From the NCBI GenBank assembly GCA_002633005.1, contig NMRA01000088.1, forward strand, positions 58,186 to 122,185: 64,000 nt of DNA, written 5' to 3'. Both the position numbers and the translations under genes were made by a program. Origin of the DNA: Phoronis australis. Taxonomy: Eukaryota > Phoronida > Phoronidae. The notes below the pieces were generated by a model that made no database searches, was not told the origin of the DNA, and was given only the letters and a program-made list of their open reading frames with translations. This document shows, piece after piece, positions 10,721 through 23,700 of the stretch; position 1 is the first letter of the stretch; every line of letters begins with the position of its first letter.

Positions 10721-12481
10721 TTTCTTGTAAAAGTGAATCATTTTAAAAACAATCTATTGAACGAAATAAAAATGAAATGATAATTTTAAAACAGTAACTT
10801 ATAAGTAGTATTGTGTGTAATCAGTTTGAGAGTCTAATCACTCCAGCTGTTTTTGCAAGCTGTTGACTATTTGTGCTCGCTTTAGGTCGAGTTAGCACTG
10901 TTTGTATATTACAAATGTATTTTTCTAACACAGACACAGTTTTGATGACGCTGACATTTCCGTTTTTTGGACACGACTAAAGAAATACTGCAGTGAACAG
11001 CCAAAAGGCCAGTAATGCCGTTCGCATGCATTAAAATAGTGGAAATAGTATTCCAGTATTTATTCCAGTATTATTTTACCTGGAATAATTTATTTAAAAA
11101 ATACTGCACAACAAACCAGATATGCTGGGATTTATTTCTTTAAATTTTTGCTCGGAATTAGTCATGGGGTCCTGTGTTTTTGAGATTGAACCAGTTTGAT
11201 GCCAGTTATTTAGTGGGAAAATATGGTTCTGCTTTTACTGACTATTAGCTTTTACTCACTAAACACTGCCATTTTTTATTTTACATTTATCTTAGTCTTT
11301 GGCACTGTGGACATGTTTCCATCTGACAAAAGCATTTCAAGGTCAGCCAATCAGACGACATAGTTTGCTGGAAATTGCAGTTGCCTTGGGAACACTTTGG
11401 ATCAGTAAAAAAGGCTCCTGCAAAAAGATTCCTACGAAATTTTTTTTTGATTTTTGAAATACATGGGAATGTAGTAAATGCATGGTTGTGCAAAAGTACA
11501 TTTGTACTCTTATTCTATTAGGTGAACGTATTAAGGGGCATATAAATTTATCATTAATCAATTCTACAAAGAATTATGCTTATAATTATTTTATTTTGGC
11601 GTTACTGCACGGTGTGTCAGTGATGCCCATTGGTTTGATATGCCACTGTTTGAAGCAGAGTTTTTGGCAGAGATTTCCTCCTTGGTCTTGAGGACCAAAT
11701 TCACCAAGTTAGCATTGTGTGGTTTCCACTCATCACCCAAAAGTTTAAAAAACAACGCAAATATTTACCAAAATTCATCAAAAATGCAGAAGACAGTCAA
11801 GACCACGAATGAAAAACCTCATTTGCATGTCACGTTGCTTTCAACGTCATCAGTTGCAAAATTTACTAAGGTTACTTTTGTAGGAAAACCTAGTCATGAA
11901 AAAATATAAATTGTCACCTGGAAAATTCATGAGGAATGGAACGCTATAGAGATGGAAGCTGCGATTGTCAAAACACTTTGTACTTCAGAATGCTCGTTTG
12001 TTGTTTGTATAACCTGTATCCAGATTATATGGTGCTTCTTTATTGTGAATTCTTCCAATCATAGTTAGCCTTAGATATTTTTGCACTTTTTGGCATTGTA
12101 TGTATTTTCAAACATATCATGGAAATCTAATTATTTTTGCTTCTACACATAACCTGCATTTGTATATGTCTGTATAACTGATGAACAATATACAATTTTG
12201 GAATATTGTACTTTGTCATCAGGTTTTGAATGTGATATTATGTTGAACGTTTCCTCCGTGGGGGGCCTGTTTCATGAAACTGACTTTCAAGTCTTAAAAC
12301 ACAATCATTGTTAAAAGTTTAGGCAAGTAATTATGAGCGAGTCATACTCTAGAAGTAAATTACATAACTTATCTCAGTAGCTTGTAGTAAGTGTATATTC
12401 TCAGAGAGTTTGCACTTTTGCTCGAGTGAGACCATTTTTTCAGAAATGCTTGTGTGGACCACAATACCAGATTTGCGATTC

Positions 12482-12700
12482 AAGTCTTAGGACATTTTTC
12501 ACGAAACGGGGTTTGTTCAAATTTATTTTGCATTGCTTATCAAGCGCACAGTAGAAGCATCTCGTGTAACAAAAACAAGACTGCTTGAACAAATATACTC
12601 AATTTATTCCATATAAACGACAGTGATTGGCATGTGGCGTCATGAGGCATATCAAGCCTCACTGAGGAATGGACGGATACTGACTGGACGTGTAGGGGCA
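12482..12700 (+). repeat. R4 dispersed repeat copy 2
   Basis: Same orientation as the copy at 6926-7145 and about 85-90 percent identical by eye over 200 bp. It is one of the least diverged repeat pairs in the window, so it spread comparatively recently. Confidence 0.75.
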
Positions 12701-14737
12701 CCGACATGGCTTCTACCACACCTGGCCCCCATGGCAAAGTGCACCATTGAACACAACAAATAATACTCCTGTTATCAGAACATGTACAAATACTAAACAG
12801 GAATTCAAAACCAAATTCACTCGGTCATTTACAAAATGCTTCGCGATAGCAAAATTCATCACCAAAAGTGATAAACCAGTACGTCTGCTTAAAAAGCTTT
12901 GAACTGCTGGAATACAGTAACATCAAAGCACGAACTGGCTAAGTGTCTTCAGGTACTCGTATGAATTCAAAATGGTACAAAAATATAGCTCTGACATAAA
13001 TCAACTGAGCAAACACTCATTTGGCATCAAATTCTACATCGGCTCCAAATACAAACCTGATGGCAAAACGTGCTAGGATATGACAATGGTAAAGGCCTGT
13101 CATATGATATGTTTGATCACATACAAAACTGCAACATTATGGGTACAATCTTTTAAGTTACTAACAATTCTGTGCCATGCAAGCAGTATGTAAAGTCAAA
13201 GAAATCAACAGAAAAACATTCAACGGATTTATGGAAATGTGCTGCGTTTAGTATGTCAGATTACAGGGGAGACAATTTTCCTCCCCTACAGACTGCATAC
13301 CAACCAATAAAACTGAATCACTGGACAATTATGACAATACACAAAACCAAAATGGCACAGAATGTTGATAAAATCACTGCACAGACTACTTCGGTGATAA
13401 AATAAATGTCACAATTGACTTGGCACTCTTATCTACAATCCAAAGTGATTACTTTTTAACTTCAATTGAAATCAAAATCTGTTGAACACTTCATAACATA
13501 ATAGGCAACTCGAAATTCAATAGGTAGCGTTAATGAAGAAACAATCTTCTTTTTGTTGTCTTAACAGATTGAGAACAGAGAGCACAAGACCACAATGGGA
13601 CCTGAATGCATTTTGGCACAAATGACCATTGTTACACAATCACCACCTAAGTGAATTTCAAGTACCTCATCAAATATTTTAAGGAAAGGCACACAAACCA
13701 ACAAGCGATGACTTTTAGAAGCTACTTGCATGGATTTAATGTGGGTCGCAACAAGATTTGGAATGCTCAATCAGTACTCGGCAACTCATTTTTAATAATT
13801 TGATAAGACATGAAAGGGAGATTTCTTTCTTAACACAAACGATTAAGCACGCTCATCAATCATACCAAATATGCCAGTGACTTCCTTAACTTGGGTCAAT
13901 CCACCAATTGCAAGGTTTTCATGCGTAGCCCCTAACTAGGAAGGAAATGACCCTTTAAGAACGGGCAATGTTTTTCCTTCCAACAAAATCCTTTTACTAA
14001 AGAACTCGCGCGTTTACTCAACATCAGATGAAAGGACAAGTAGATTCTTCAAGGCACAAAACATAATACAGAACTGTAGAACACTAATAATGAACAACCA
14101 CTAAGGCACTGGACACTAGCAACAACCAAGACTAAATAAAACTATATGACGGTGCAAACAAAGATCACTCAATGGCTAAATTTTTCTCACATATTGATTT
14201 TTCAAATGATACCAAAATAATCACCAGTGCAGACAATTTTTTCAATAACACAAGCTTGAAATGACCCATGACACATTTTTATTTTAGTCGGAGAATATGC
14301 AACTGAAGATCAAATTGTGTTATGATTATAGCAAGCTTTAAAAGCTACAATGAGCGCTGTTAAAAATTGTTCAAAGTAAGATAAAATAAGAATGAACCTG
14401 TTTCAGAAGCCAAAAACAAAACCAACTGCAGTAAACCATAGAAAATGAGAAGCGTTTGTGTAGCGGCTTAAAATTTAATAGAAATAATTGAACTGTCACC
14501 ATTATGTGAAACAGGATGTCCCAAGGTGATAGACATATTACAAAATCAGCGCACACTGTAGCTTTAAATATACTTCTTTAATACTGTCCTACTACATTTG
14601 TTCAAGTCCACTAAATTTTCTTTCTGATCTTAGCTTTAAAAATCTTCAGATACACATATCATGCTTCTCCTTAGACCAAAGCAAGATTTTCTCAAAAATC
14701 CTCCTTTTAATTAAATTAGGGGGTGTGTTTAATGAAA

Positions 14738-14930
14738 AGTGACTGAATTTTGTCCCAACTTCAAAACACCAGATCTCAGAAATGGCTGTTTAGATTCATA
14801 TGAAACTTCAAGGTACCATGCTTTATGCACTGTTCTCGAGAACACCTTTAAAAAATTTTTTAAAATGTTCCGATTTTGTGTGAGGGACTATCAAAAATAG
14901 GACTTGTATGATTTTGATGAAAAAAAATAC
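14738..14930 (+). repeat. R2 dispersed repeat copy
   Basis: It matches 10530-10720 by eye, with AGATCTCAGAAATGGC, GATTCATATGAAACTTC and ACCATGCTTTATGCACTGTT in the same order. It then runs into TAGGACTTGTATGATTTTGA, as in the other copy. Confidence 0.6.
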
Positions 14931-15785
14931 TTCAAAGTCGCATACACAAAACAACACTTTAGAAAATTGTAAGAGCATTTATGAGATTTTAACTTGAACA
15001 TTTATATAGTACAAAATTTGCTGACGTTACTGATCCTGTTGTTTTGCTATGAATGTACCTTTTTATTAAATTGTTCTGAAAATCATGGTCATGTGACCTA
15101 ATTAATGGCAGATTGGTATGAAGCTAAAAATCAAATTCAACTGAATTTCTATTTTCAAGATTTTGCTGAGCAAAATTCTATAGTTTGCAAATATTGGGCT
15201 AAATTGACAGACTTGCCGAAAAGGTTGTATAATAACCTTAACTGGCTTAGGTTTACAGAATGAGTGAGCCCCCTTGGGGGCAACGGTTGTCTTACAGAAC
15301 ACTAAGACAGCAGATATTCATGAAAAATATTTAAATTTTGGCAAAGTGTAAAGTCTGAGAATACGCAGATAACAGTTATTTCCTATGACAATTTCTATTC
15401 AATATTTCTAGGGTGTGATGCACTCATAATTCATTGTAAAAATCTTTTTTTTTTCAGCATTTGTGACCACCAAATTTCTGTCTTAAGTCATAAGTCACCT
15501 TCATGAAACACACCCCCCAGCATAAATACATTTTGATTGGTTATTTCATAAAACGCATTAAACTAAACTAAACAATTGGCACGTCAGATATTTGCTACAA
15601 TAATTCTTATACGGCAATCACAGATTCGAAATCATTTTGACAGGCGGGTAGTCCTGAACCATGTTGATTTTGGCCCCAAGGAGAAATCACAATAAAAATT
15701 TGACACAAATTAAAATAAATTAATAGCACGGTTAACTTTTATACAAATCTGCGATGACCATGAACAATAATTCACAAGTACAAAT

Positions 15786-15820
15786 CACACACACACCACA
15801 CACACACAAACACACACCGG
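15786..15820. repeat. CA microsatellite (imperfect)
   Basis: ACACACACACCACACACACACA interrupted by single bases, followed by further CA-rich sequence. Confidence 0.85.
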
Positions 15821-16499
15821 CTGACACACGCACTCAAACACCTAATCATAAATAATTCATAACAATTTTCAAATGTCAAACAATTGGTAATCTGTTCCAA
15901 ACCAAATTAAGACAAGTTTGATTTCAAAGCACAAGTGAAAATGCCATTTCCATAGAAACGGCAGTAATTCATACTTCATTTCATTTTTGTTGAATAGCTA
16001 ACAAAACAGTACATTATGAGTAAAAAATTACTTGCGTTCGATAAAACTATGACGTGTGAAAATCGTAATTATCTTTTCACGCTACACAATTGGGGGATTT
16101 CATCTACGACAAAACTTAATCAGTAATGGTGCTCATTGTCAAGTTTCAAATGCATTGTGAAAGGGTTGTCTTCTTGTAGACATCTGCTGACATCACTGAA
16201 TACTTGGAGATGCATATAAACTTGGGATATGTACCGTAGACGCACAAATTTAACGTGTAAAGCTAGTGTGCTTACTTGCGTTGCTTGCAGTGCATGGCCA
16301 CATAAAGAAGTCACGTGTAATCTTGAATTTTCACAAATTCCGTCGGTCTATGGAACGCAGGCCTGGCATTTTAGGTGGTGAGCTTTAAGCTTCAGTGTGA
16401 CCAGGTGGCACATACTTTGAAAAAATCTTTCACGCAAAAACATTTGGTAAAAATCTGCATTCATTTGAAACATTTGTAGCTCACTTCAATTTTTTACTT

Positions 16500-16560
16500 T
16501 TTATTTTTGTTTAGACAAACTCCCACTGAAAGCATGTTGCAGTGAACCCATGGTTTTAAT
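16500..16560 (-). promoter_or_regulatory. candidate polyadenylation signals of the GLIS3-like gene
   Basis: Read on the minus strand, ATTAAA lies at 16560-16555 and AATAAA at 16505-16500, roughly 1.0 kb past the stop codon. They are the first clear hexamers I found downstream. Given the AT content, chance occurrence is quite possible. Confidence 0.25.
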
Positions 16561-17567
16561 TATGGTGAGCTCATTGACAAGTTCTGTTTTATGTAATATT
16601 ATTTTACAAGTCGCAAAATTTTCTGTGAGGTTTCCGGATGTTTAGGAGACAACAGTCGTCCCACAATGCATTTGAAAAATGACAGCAGTGCAGTAGATTA
16701 AATCCTCCATCTTGTATGCAGTTCAAACTGAACAAATTAACCAAATCTATAGTGTGATTAATTTTCATTCAATAACAAAACCTTCTCGGTTCATCATTCA
16801 AATTTACAAAAATCAACTTGCATTCACTTAACAACAAATACTAGTCTCCACTGACTAACTCAGTGGCAGTTAGGTCAACGATTGTGCACATCTATGTCAT
16901 CTACTATGTTAACAAATAGTCGTCTTTTCTAGCCTAGGTCCAGCCTGTCAATATGAGAAATAGATAAAATATTTATGAATATGGATCGTACTAAACACCC
17001 ATGTTCCAGCGAAATGGCCACAAATGGCTTAATTAATAATCCAGAACACGACACACTTGGATTAACTTTACGGAACATTTCCACGGGTGTTTTTCGTTTC
17101 TCAGTAGGTTATACGGAAAGTTTTATCCAACCTCTTGGTTGACGTTAAAACAAAGCTATAAAATAATATTTAACAGCAAGATATTATTAACGAGGTCTCT
17201 TCATAGTTGAACAAAACTCTTCCATCGAAAGGCTTCATCCGTTCCCTTCCAAGGGCTTACAGAATGTCCGAAATCCATGTTGATAACAGGCTTCCTCCTT
17301 CCAGATTCGTCGGCAGATGTCAATCCAGATGTGTGGGTGGGGTCCAGGTGGTCTGGACCCCCACTTAGTCATGTTTACATTGTTGTAATGGACAAAGCTC
17401 CAGCAACCCTTATGTTTGTACTGAGTCGGAATCCCTGGACAAAATTCAAGATACGTGACTGGTCCGCTTTGATTTCTCTTGAGCAGAGAGGCACAGGGGT
17501 CAATATAAACTTGCCACGAATTAATCTGTCATCAACGCAAAAAGTCGATAATAATGTTTCCACAAAA

Positions 17568-17701
17568 TCAAACGGCTGATAGCTGGCTGTTACATCGATC
17601 CACCTGGTGGTTGAGTTGTAAGAACTGGTTATTATTGTTATTGTTCTCCACTTCCATCTCGGACTGTGTGTACATGTCGTACCCTTGCGAATCACTGTAA
17701 C
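17568..17701 (-). CDS. GLIS3: GLIS3-like exon 9 (C-terminus and stop)
   Basis: Acceptor TTGGTTGCAG, phase 1. Residues 877 (split Gly) to 920, [18 protein letters not shown], an Asn run (six N), then [18 protein letters not shown] and TGA. The FLQ...VDRC-SQLS string is the conserved extreme C-terminus of GLIS3-type proteins, which identifies this as the true last exon. The vertebrate protein extends a few residues further. Confidence 0.88.
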
Positions 17702-20700
17702 CTGCAACCAAGAGCACATTTCCTTCAGAGGAATAGTCCAGGTACCGTTCCAAGAAACTGACTTAAGTTTCTTTTTGACTCAAGTCTAAGATTTGTTTCA
17801 ACTTCCAAGTTTTGAAAAAAATTGGCTTAAATTTATGACCTGTCTTAGCCAAATCAGTTTTCTTGGAATGCGCCTCAGCGTTCTCCATGACCTGTTTTAA
17901 TAGCTGCTGGTCACCACAACCTGTTTGATTTTGCCTCTGACCAGTGTTCAAATAGCACGCGACACAACTGACTTTTTCATTTTTGTGTGTTTGCTATGAT
18001 ATGCACATGCTGCTCAATGTCTAAATTTTTTGTTTGAATTTTTTAGTGTGGAGAACACTTTAGTCTCATGGTCAAATTTTTAAAGAGAGTTTCAAGGTCA
18101 GTTTTAAAGAATGGTCCTATGTTGAAATTGCTAGTTGTAAATAACAGACAAAGCACGAATGGTTTGCTGTATTCAACTTTGATTTTATTATATTACAATT
18201 GTAAGAGAAAACATTCAGCAGCTAGTAATAACAAAAAATCATTCAAAACCAAACATTAAATAAGAAGGTATGAACATACAGCAATCAGGCCAAACAACAA
18301 AACAAATTTTTCTGTACTCGATAGCTGACCAATGAAACAGCTAGTACTTAGTGTTATAAATCAACAAACTCACAATCCTAGATATTACTGTAACAATCAA
18401 TTTTTTTACAAATGACAGAAAGACCCTGCATGCAATTCATGCCAATTTCGTGACAAAAACGAAACTATCCCAGTGACTGTGGATCTCATTCTTGACTTAC
18501 AAAAAGCTCCTTACAAGACTACCAATAGGTTAATAACTTGGCCTGACCCCTCCATTAAAGGTAACCGTAAGTGTGGAACTGCTTAAACAACCACTGCTTC
18601 TCACCGGAATGATTGGAGAGCGTTGTGATACTCTTCAGACCTTCCTCGAACGTGGGGATCTGCATAAGCTTTCCGGGACTGGGCTGTCGCATCATCATAT
18701 AGTTGACATTGATCTGTGACTCCGTCACGTGGTCGTTTGCCTGCTGTACCAGCTGGATCTCGTAGTACTTGTTACCACCTGCAACCAACAATGAAATTGC
18801 TTCAGAGAAATTTGGTCGAAATGACACCAGCGCAAGGTTCCCAGAAAGCGGGATAATTTACTAAAGCACCCTGTAGTCTTTTCACAGCAAAAATTTTTTA
18901 GATTTAAATATTTTATTTTTCAAAAGGAAGATAATAACAGGAAATGGTAACCAATTAACAATTGAAAAGGTACAACATTCAAACACTATTCATACAGGTA
19001 CAACATTCACACACTATTCATACAGCCATGTACTCTTAATGAACAAGTTACTTTCCAAATTATACATGTGCGAGTATATATATACGCAAGTATTTAGGGT
19101 CTCTCAAAAGGTGAATTCAAGGTTTTTTAACACTGATAATCAATTTTTCTCTATGATATAATAATACAAGGAATGTACTAAAAAAATTCAAATGTAGGCT
19201 TGCTGTGGTCCAAAGATGACTGACAGCAAAAATGTAACCTTCAGACTTCCACCGATCCAGAGGAGTGTTTAGTTAGTGCTACCTAGTGGCTAATCTGGAG
19301 ATCGCATGAGCATGCCGCACTCCCACCTTCAGATTTCACGTGGGTAATAAGATTACTCCGATTAGATAGGCAGTAGTATACAGAGTCAAGATGCCCCCGA
19401 TAGGGTTGCTAACCCAGGTTACACAATAGAGGTCAGGACACGTCAACAAAAAGCCAACAGTTGCAATGCTCTCCGGTCTTCCTGACCCGATTGGGGCTTA
19501 AATCTTGGACTTTCTGCAATGCATGTAGAAGGTCTAATACATTGGGCCATCGGGACCACTGCTTAAAACAGAAATGCAATCAGAATGTTTTGTGACTGGA
19601 AATGATTTGACCTTTAAATAGGTCACATAAGGTGACCAAGAAAAGGTGTGAAAAGACGTTATGGCAGGTTAATGAATTTTAAATCCGTCAACTTTGCCAC
19701 AAATATAACTTTTAAACAACTTGTACTTTGATTTAGAGCGTTTTGTTCAGTATACGTGTCATAAGAAAATTTTTGCTAAAGGTTTATGCAATAGCTGTGA
19801 TACAAATAAGAATCTGAAAAACTGAGAAATGGCAATCATGGGTAATCAATTTTGGACCAAAATTAAAGTATTTTTACAGTAATTACTTACTAATACTATA
19901 GCGAATTCAAATGCACTGATGGTCATACCTGGTGGCACGCCAGCCATATACTCTTGATGGTGACTACCATATTGAGGCATGGACGCTTGCTGGGATGGTA
20001 CCATATCGTAGGGTGGTTGGTAGCCGCCCATGTTCTGTGCTGGCACCTGTTGGTACGTGGGGGGAGGTAGTCCCTGACGCGGGCTGACGTGTGGGCTCGG
20101 CGCCCCGCCCCCACTCATGGGTTTGGGGTCACCCATGATGGGCGGCAGAGGTCGACGGCCAGGACTGATCATGGGAGAGTTGAAGTTGTTCAGCCTAAAA
20201 TGGCAGAGAGCAAAAATGACGAGAGCACAGCACACATAAGAAGTTAGTCATTCTTTGTAAACATGACCATATCAGCGCACGCTTGCTGTTTTCTGTTTCA
20301 TGCCTAGACTACAAAATTTCCATAGAAATGCTCATCGAAAACTTGTTTCACAAAAAGTTCTAAACGAAATAAAAAGTAAGAAATGAAGGAAATAACGTTA
20401 ATTCATGACACAACAAACAATGATACTCCTCCAAAAATTCGTACAAAAACAAGAAAAACAAAACAATAACAAACCCATTCAAAAAAGTTTGAGGTTCACC
20501 TTTCAGGTCTTACATGAAGTAGCTGGACCTGAGTTCAGCGAATAAGGTGGCTAAAATTCAAATTACACTCAGTGTTTTTGTAACTCATACATCAAATCGA
20601 ATCATATCTTTTATCCTGGTACAAAATCCTCTAAGTCCCATGTCTTAGTATACTCCAATAATCACGGAAAAAACTCAATAGTGTCCCTAGAAAAGTTGCG

Positions 20701-23700
20701 GTCGTAAGACCGCTTACATAAGTTAAAGTTTTTGTTGTCTGTTTGAAAAGACTTACTTGTTGAAAACATTCAAAACTTAGTGAAAACTCGTAAAAACCTA
20801 CCATACTTCCAATTCAAAAAAATTCAAAACCAACATTCAATAATGGTAAAAAACATTGAGTCAGCAACTTTTAAATCAACCACATCTGTGAGTTATAATG
20901 ACCCTCAGCGCACCCTATAGGTGGATTATCAACTCACGTCCTGGCATCGCTACAGTCCTCCATGAGCATATGTTGACTCATTGGGCTGCCTTGAACACTG
21001 GCAGGAGAGGGCCGACTTGACAGGCCTGTTGCCGTGCCACTACGACTAGAATGGTTACTTGAGTAAGTGATCGCTGAAACAAGATAGGAAGAGAAAACAA
21101 CATAAGTCAGGATTCCTCCTGAATTGTTAATGACTGACAATAGATGGCGCTTTGTGCTAATATTGCATTCTAGCATTTTGGTTACACATGAGGCCATGGT
21201 AAGTGCATGCACAGAATAGAACTAGGCAGAATAAACAAGTCCATGTTCACATTAAGCTGCATGGAGATGCACCAATAAAATGGAGATTTCTCTAAAAAAT
21301 ACATAAATAGTGAAAACCGGAGGTGTTTGATTTATACATTTATTTATACCACCAGTGCATGAATGCTACGAGTTTTTCTGAATACAGGAACTTTCACATT
21401 ATTTATAAAGTGAGCTTTTATCTCTCTGATCTCGACTTCGCTGGGCAACCGATCTCGCGGTGATTGATGAAAATAATAACCAGCCATTGAGTTTTTAATT
21501 GAAAAAAACTTAAAGACTTGATTTTACTTTGTGTTCAACAGTATCAAAATTGACACTGGGGTAGACTTCGTGAAAACATGGTTGGTTTTGAAGAGTACTG
21601 GATTTTTACCGGCATCTTATAATGCGCACAAAAACTAGCCACAGGTGGTTCCAAGGAAGAAAAAGAAAAGTGTAAAAATCTAAAATAAAAAAGTTGAGAT
21701 TGGCAAAATTTCAACATTTTGACGATCTAGTCCATATCTGTCAAAGATGTGTTGGTTTTAATTGACCTTACTCTTACACTGACAAAGGAATGTGAATTGG
21801 TTTTTTACTCTACCAAATTAAATATTCCATGGTGGAGGAAACCGTAGACTCTTCTATAGATAGACCCAGGGATAAATTAATGTCCTGACAAGACCCTTCA
21901 TTCATAGCCATATAGTAACACATTTTAATTTTTTTTGCTTTGGAACAACCAGAAACTGAAAAATTAATTTTAAAATTCTTTAACAAATTCTGTGTATTTT
22001 TTGAAAATACACAATGTCATATTGAACAATGTGGTAATTTTTGTGGTACTATTGAATCTCTCCCCCTCGGAAAATGCACAATTTTCGTAGAATTTCTTAT
22101 CTCGTTCATGGTTTTTGCCATGACTTCGACGATGAGAACTACTGTGGCCTGACACCTAGCATTCAGAGATATTACAACATCCCCGTAAAAAGACACATAA
22201 ATACAAAGCAAAAAATGATGGTGCCTAACATGACGCAAAGACAAATGAGTGACTCTCGTCCAGCTTAATACACGTCGGTGCTGATGTACTCATAAAACAA
22301 CAGATTATAATTTCAAAGATCCACTGCTTCACAACATCTAGTGCATTCGTGCACAGTGGGACTCTTCCACATGTTTTCTTCTCAACGGTAAAATCTCACC
22401 AATTTCGGAGAAAAGTAAACGCCAAATTGACATTTTAGTTTTCAAAGGCTTTTAACTTAAGTTCTGAATGCTCGCAATATTTCAAAACAATGTCCGATAG
22501 TGGCATAGAATTTAAGGATAAAAAAATCGTTTGGGGCTTATAACTTGTAGCTTACAAAAAACGAAAACCAAAACTTGTCTGCTAAGTTTTAACCTAAATA
22601 GGTTAGATTTTACGGTATTTGAGAGTAGTGAGATTCTGCGGTGTAAGGCATTAGCGATCAAACTTATTTAGGGACTGAATGATAATACGTTCCATTCCAC
22701 ATATGATCTGATGACGACATGCATGTACCATTTGTCATTTGCTGGGCTGAGACACAAGGAATGTTGAGCTGTTTCTACACCACTACATAACGTTGTGCGT
22801 TCGTTAGCCATTTTCCTACACGGCGGTGACAGAGTACAGCAAATGCATATTCAGATAAAAAGACGAAAATTCCCCACCATGACGACGGAAGTTGAACTCA
22901 TGGTTAAGAATAGCCTTCCCTCATTAACGAGAATGAATTAAGGGAAATTACTAGGTGAGCCATAACACTCATTACTCTCTTGTTTTTGCTAAAAACATAA
23001 TTAGCTGTAATGGCGGCGGAAAGTGTATTTTGTCCAATTGCTTTGTCCTGTACTTTTATTTTGTGGACTAATGTTGAACGTTAACTAACAAGAATTCACC
23101 TGTTACTTAGATAGAAATTTCTCAGCACTTTTTACAAATTCTTTGCAATCATCATGATGTCAAATTATCCCCGTTGTGCAGAAGAAAAACAATGTTCAAA
23201 TATCCAAAAAATGTCTGAAACAATGACATTTTGTTTCGTCAACTCAGCCGGTTTTGAAACTTAAAAGTTGTGTGTCAAATGTTGATTATCATCAGCACCA
23301 CCAGGAGGCCACGTATGTTAAAGGTATCTCACACAGACATCAAGATCAAAACATCAATCATGCCAACGAAAATGCACATTTGCAATTCTTCTCAACTATA
23401 ATCTACATACACGACAAAATATAATGAACAAGGCAAATGATATATGTAATCATCGACTGCTGAGCAATCAGAAATGAAAACAATAGCAAGACGTAACGTA
23501 ATAATATGTCAACAATAAAGAAAGTATAAACATGACAAAATGAATTCACAACACCCAAGGCATGCAAGATCGCCTGAACTCACTTGGTTTGACAGGATGA
23601 AAGCTGGTAGCCTGGGTAAATGTGTTAGTTCCTGAAACGGTTTAGGCGCGTTCACAATCAGTAACTGAACCAACGCCTAACGGCTGATATTTTTCTGTTC

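Larger units (their letters stand above)
8410..12481 (+). other. 3' UTR of the PDZ gene and intergenic sequence
   Basis: There is no coding feature. ATTAAA occurs at 9793-9798 and AATAAA at 10765-10770 on the plus strand, so a long 3' UTR is possible, but the poly(A) site cannot be fixed. The stretch holds a short tandem repeat (9180-9244) and an R2 copy (10530-10720). Confidence 0.45.
12701..17567. other. intergenic sequence and GLIS3-like 3' UTR
   Basis: No coding feature. The part next to 17567 is the start of the GLIS3-like 3' UTR (minus strand). The stretch includes an R2 copy (14738-14930) and a CA-rich microsatellite (15786-15820). I see no other gene. Confidence 0.5.

Noticed and set aside
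22700-22735. CTGATGA at about 22709 considered as a second hammerhead
   Set aside because: No GAAA and no stem II at the required distance. Other CTGATGA sites checked by eye on both strands also lack the core.
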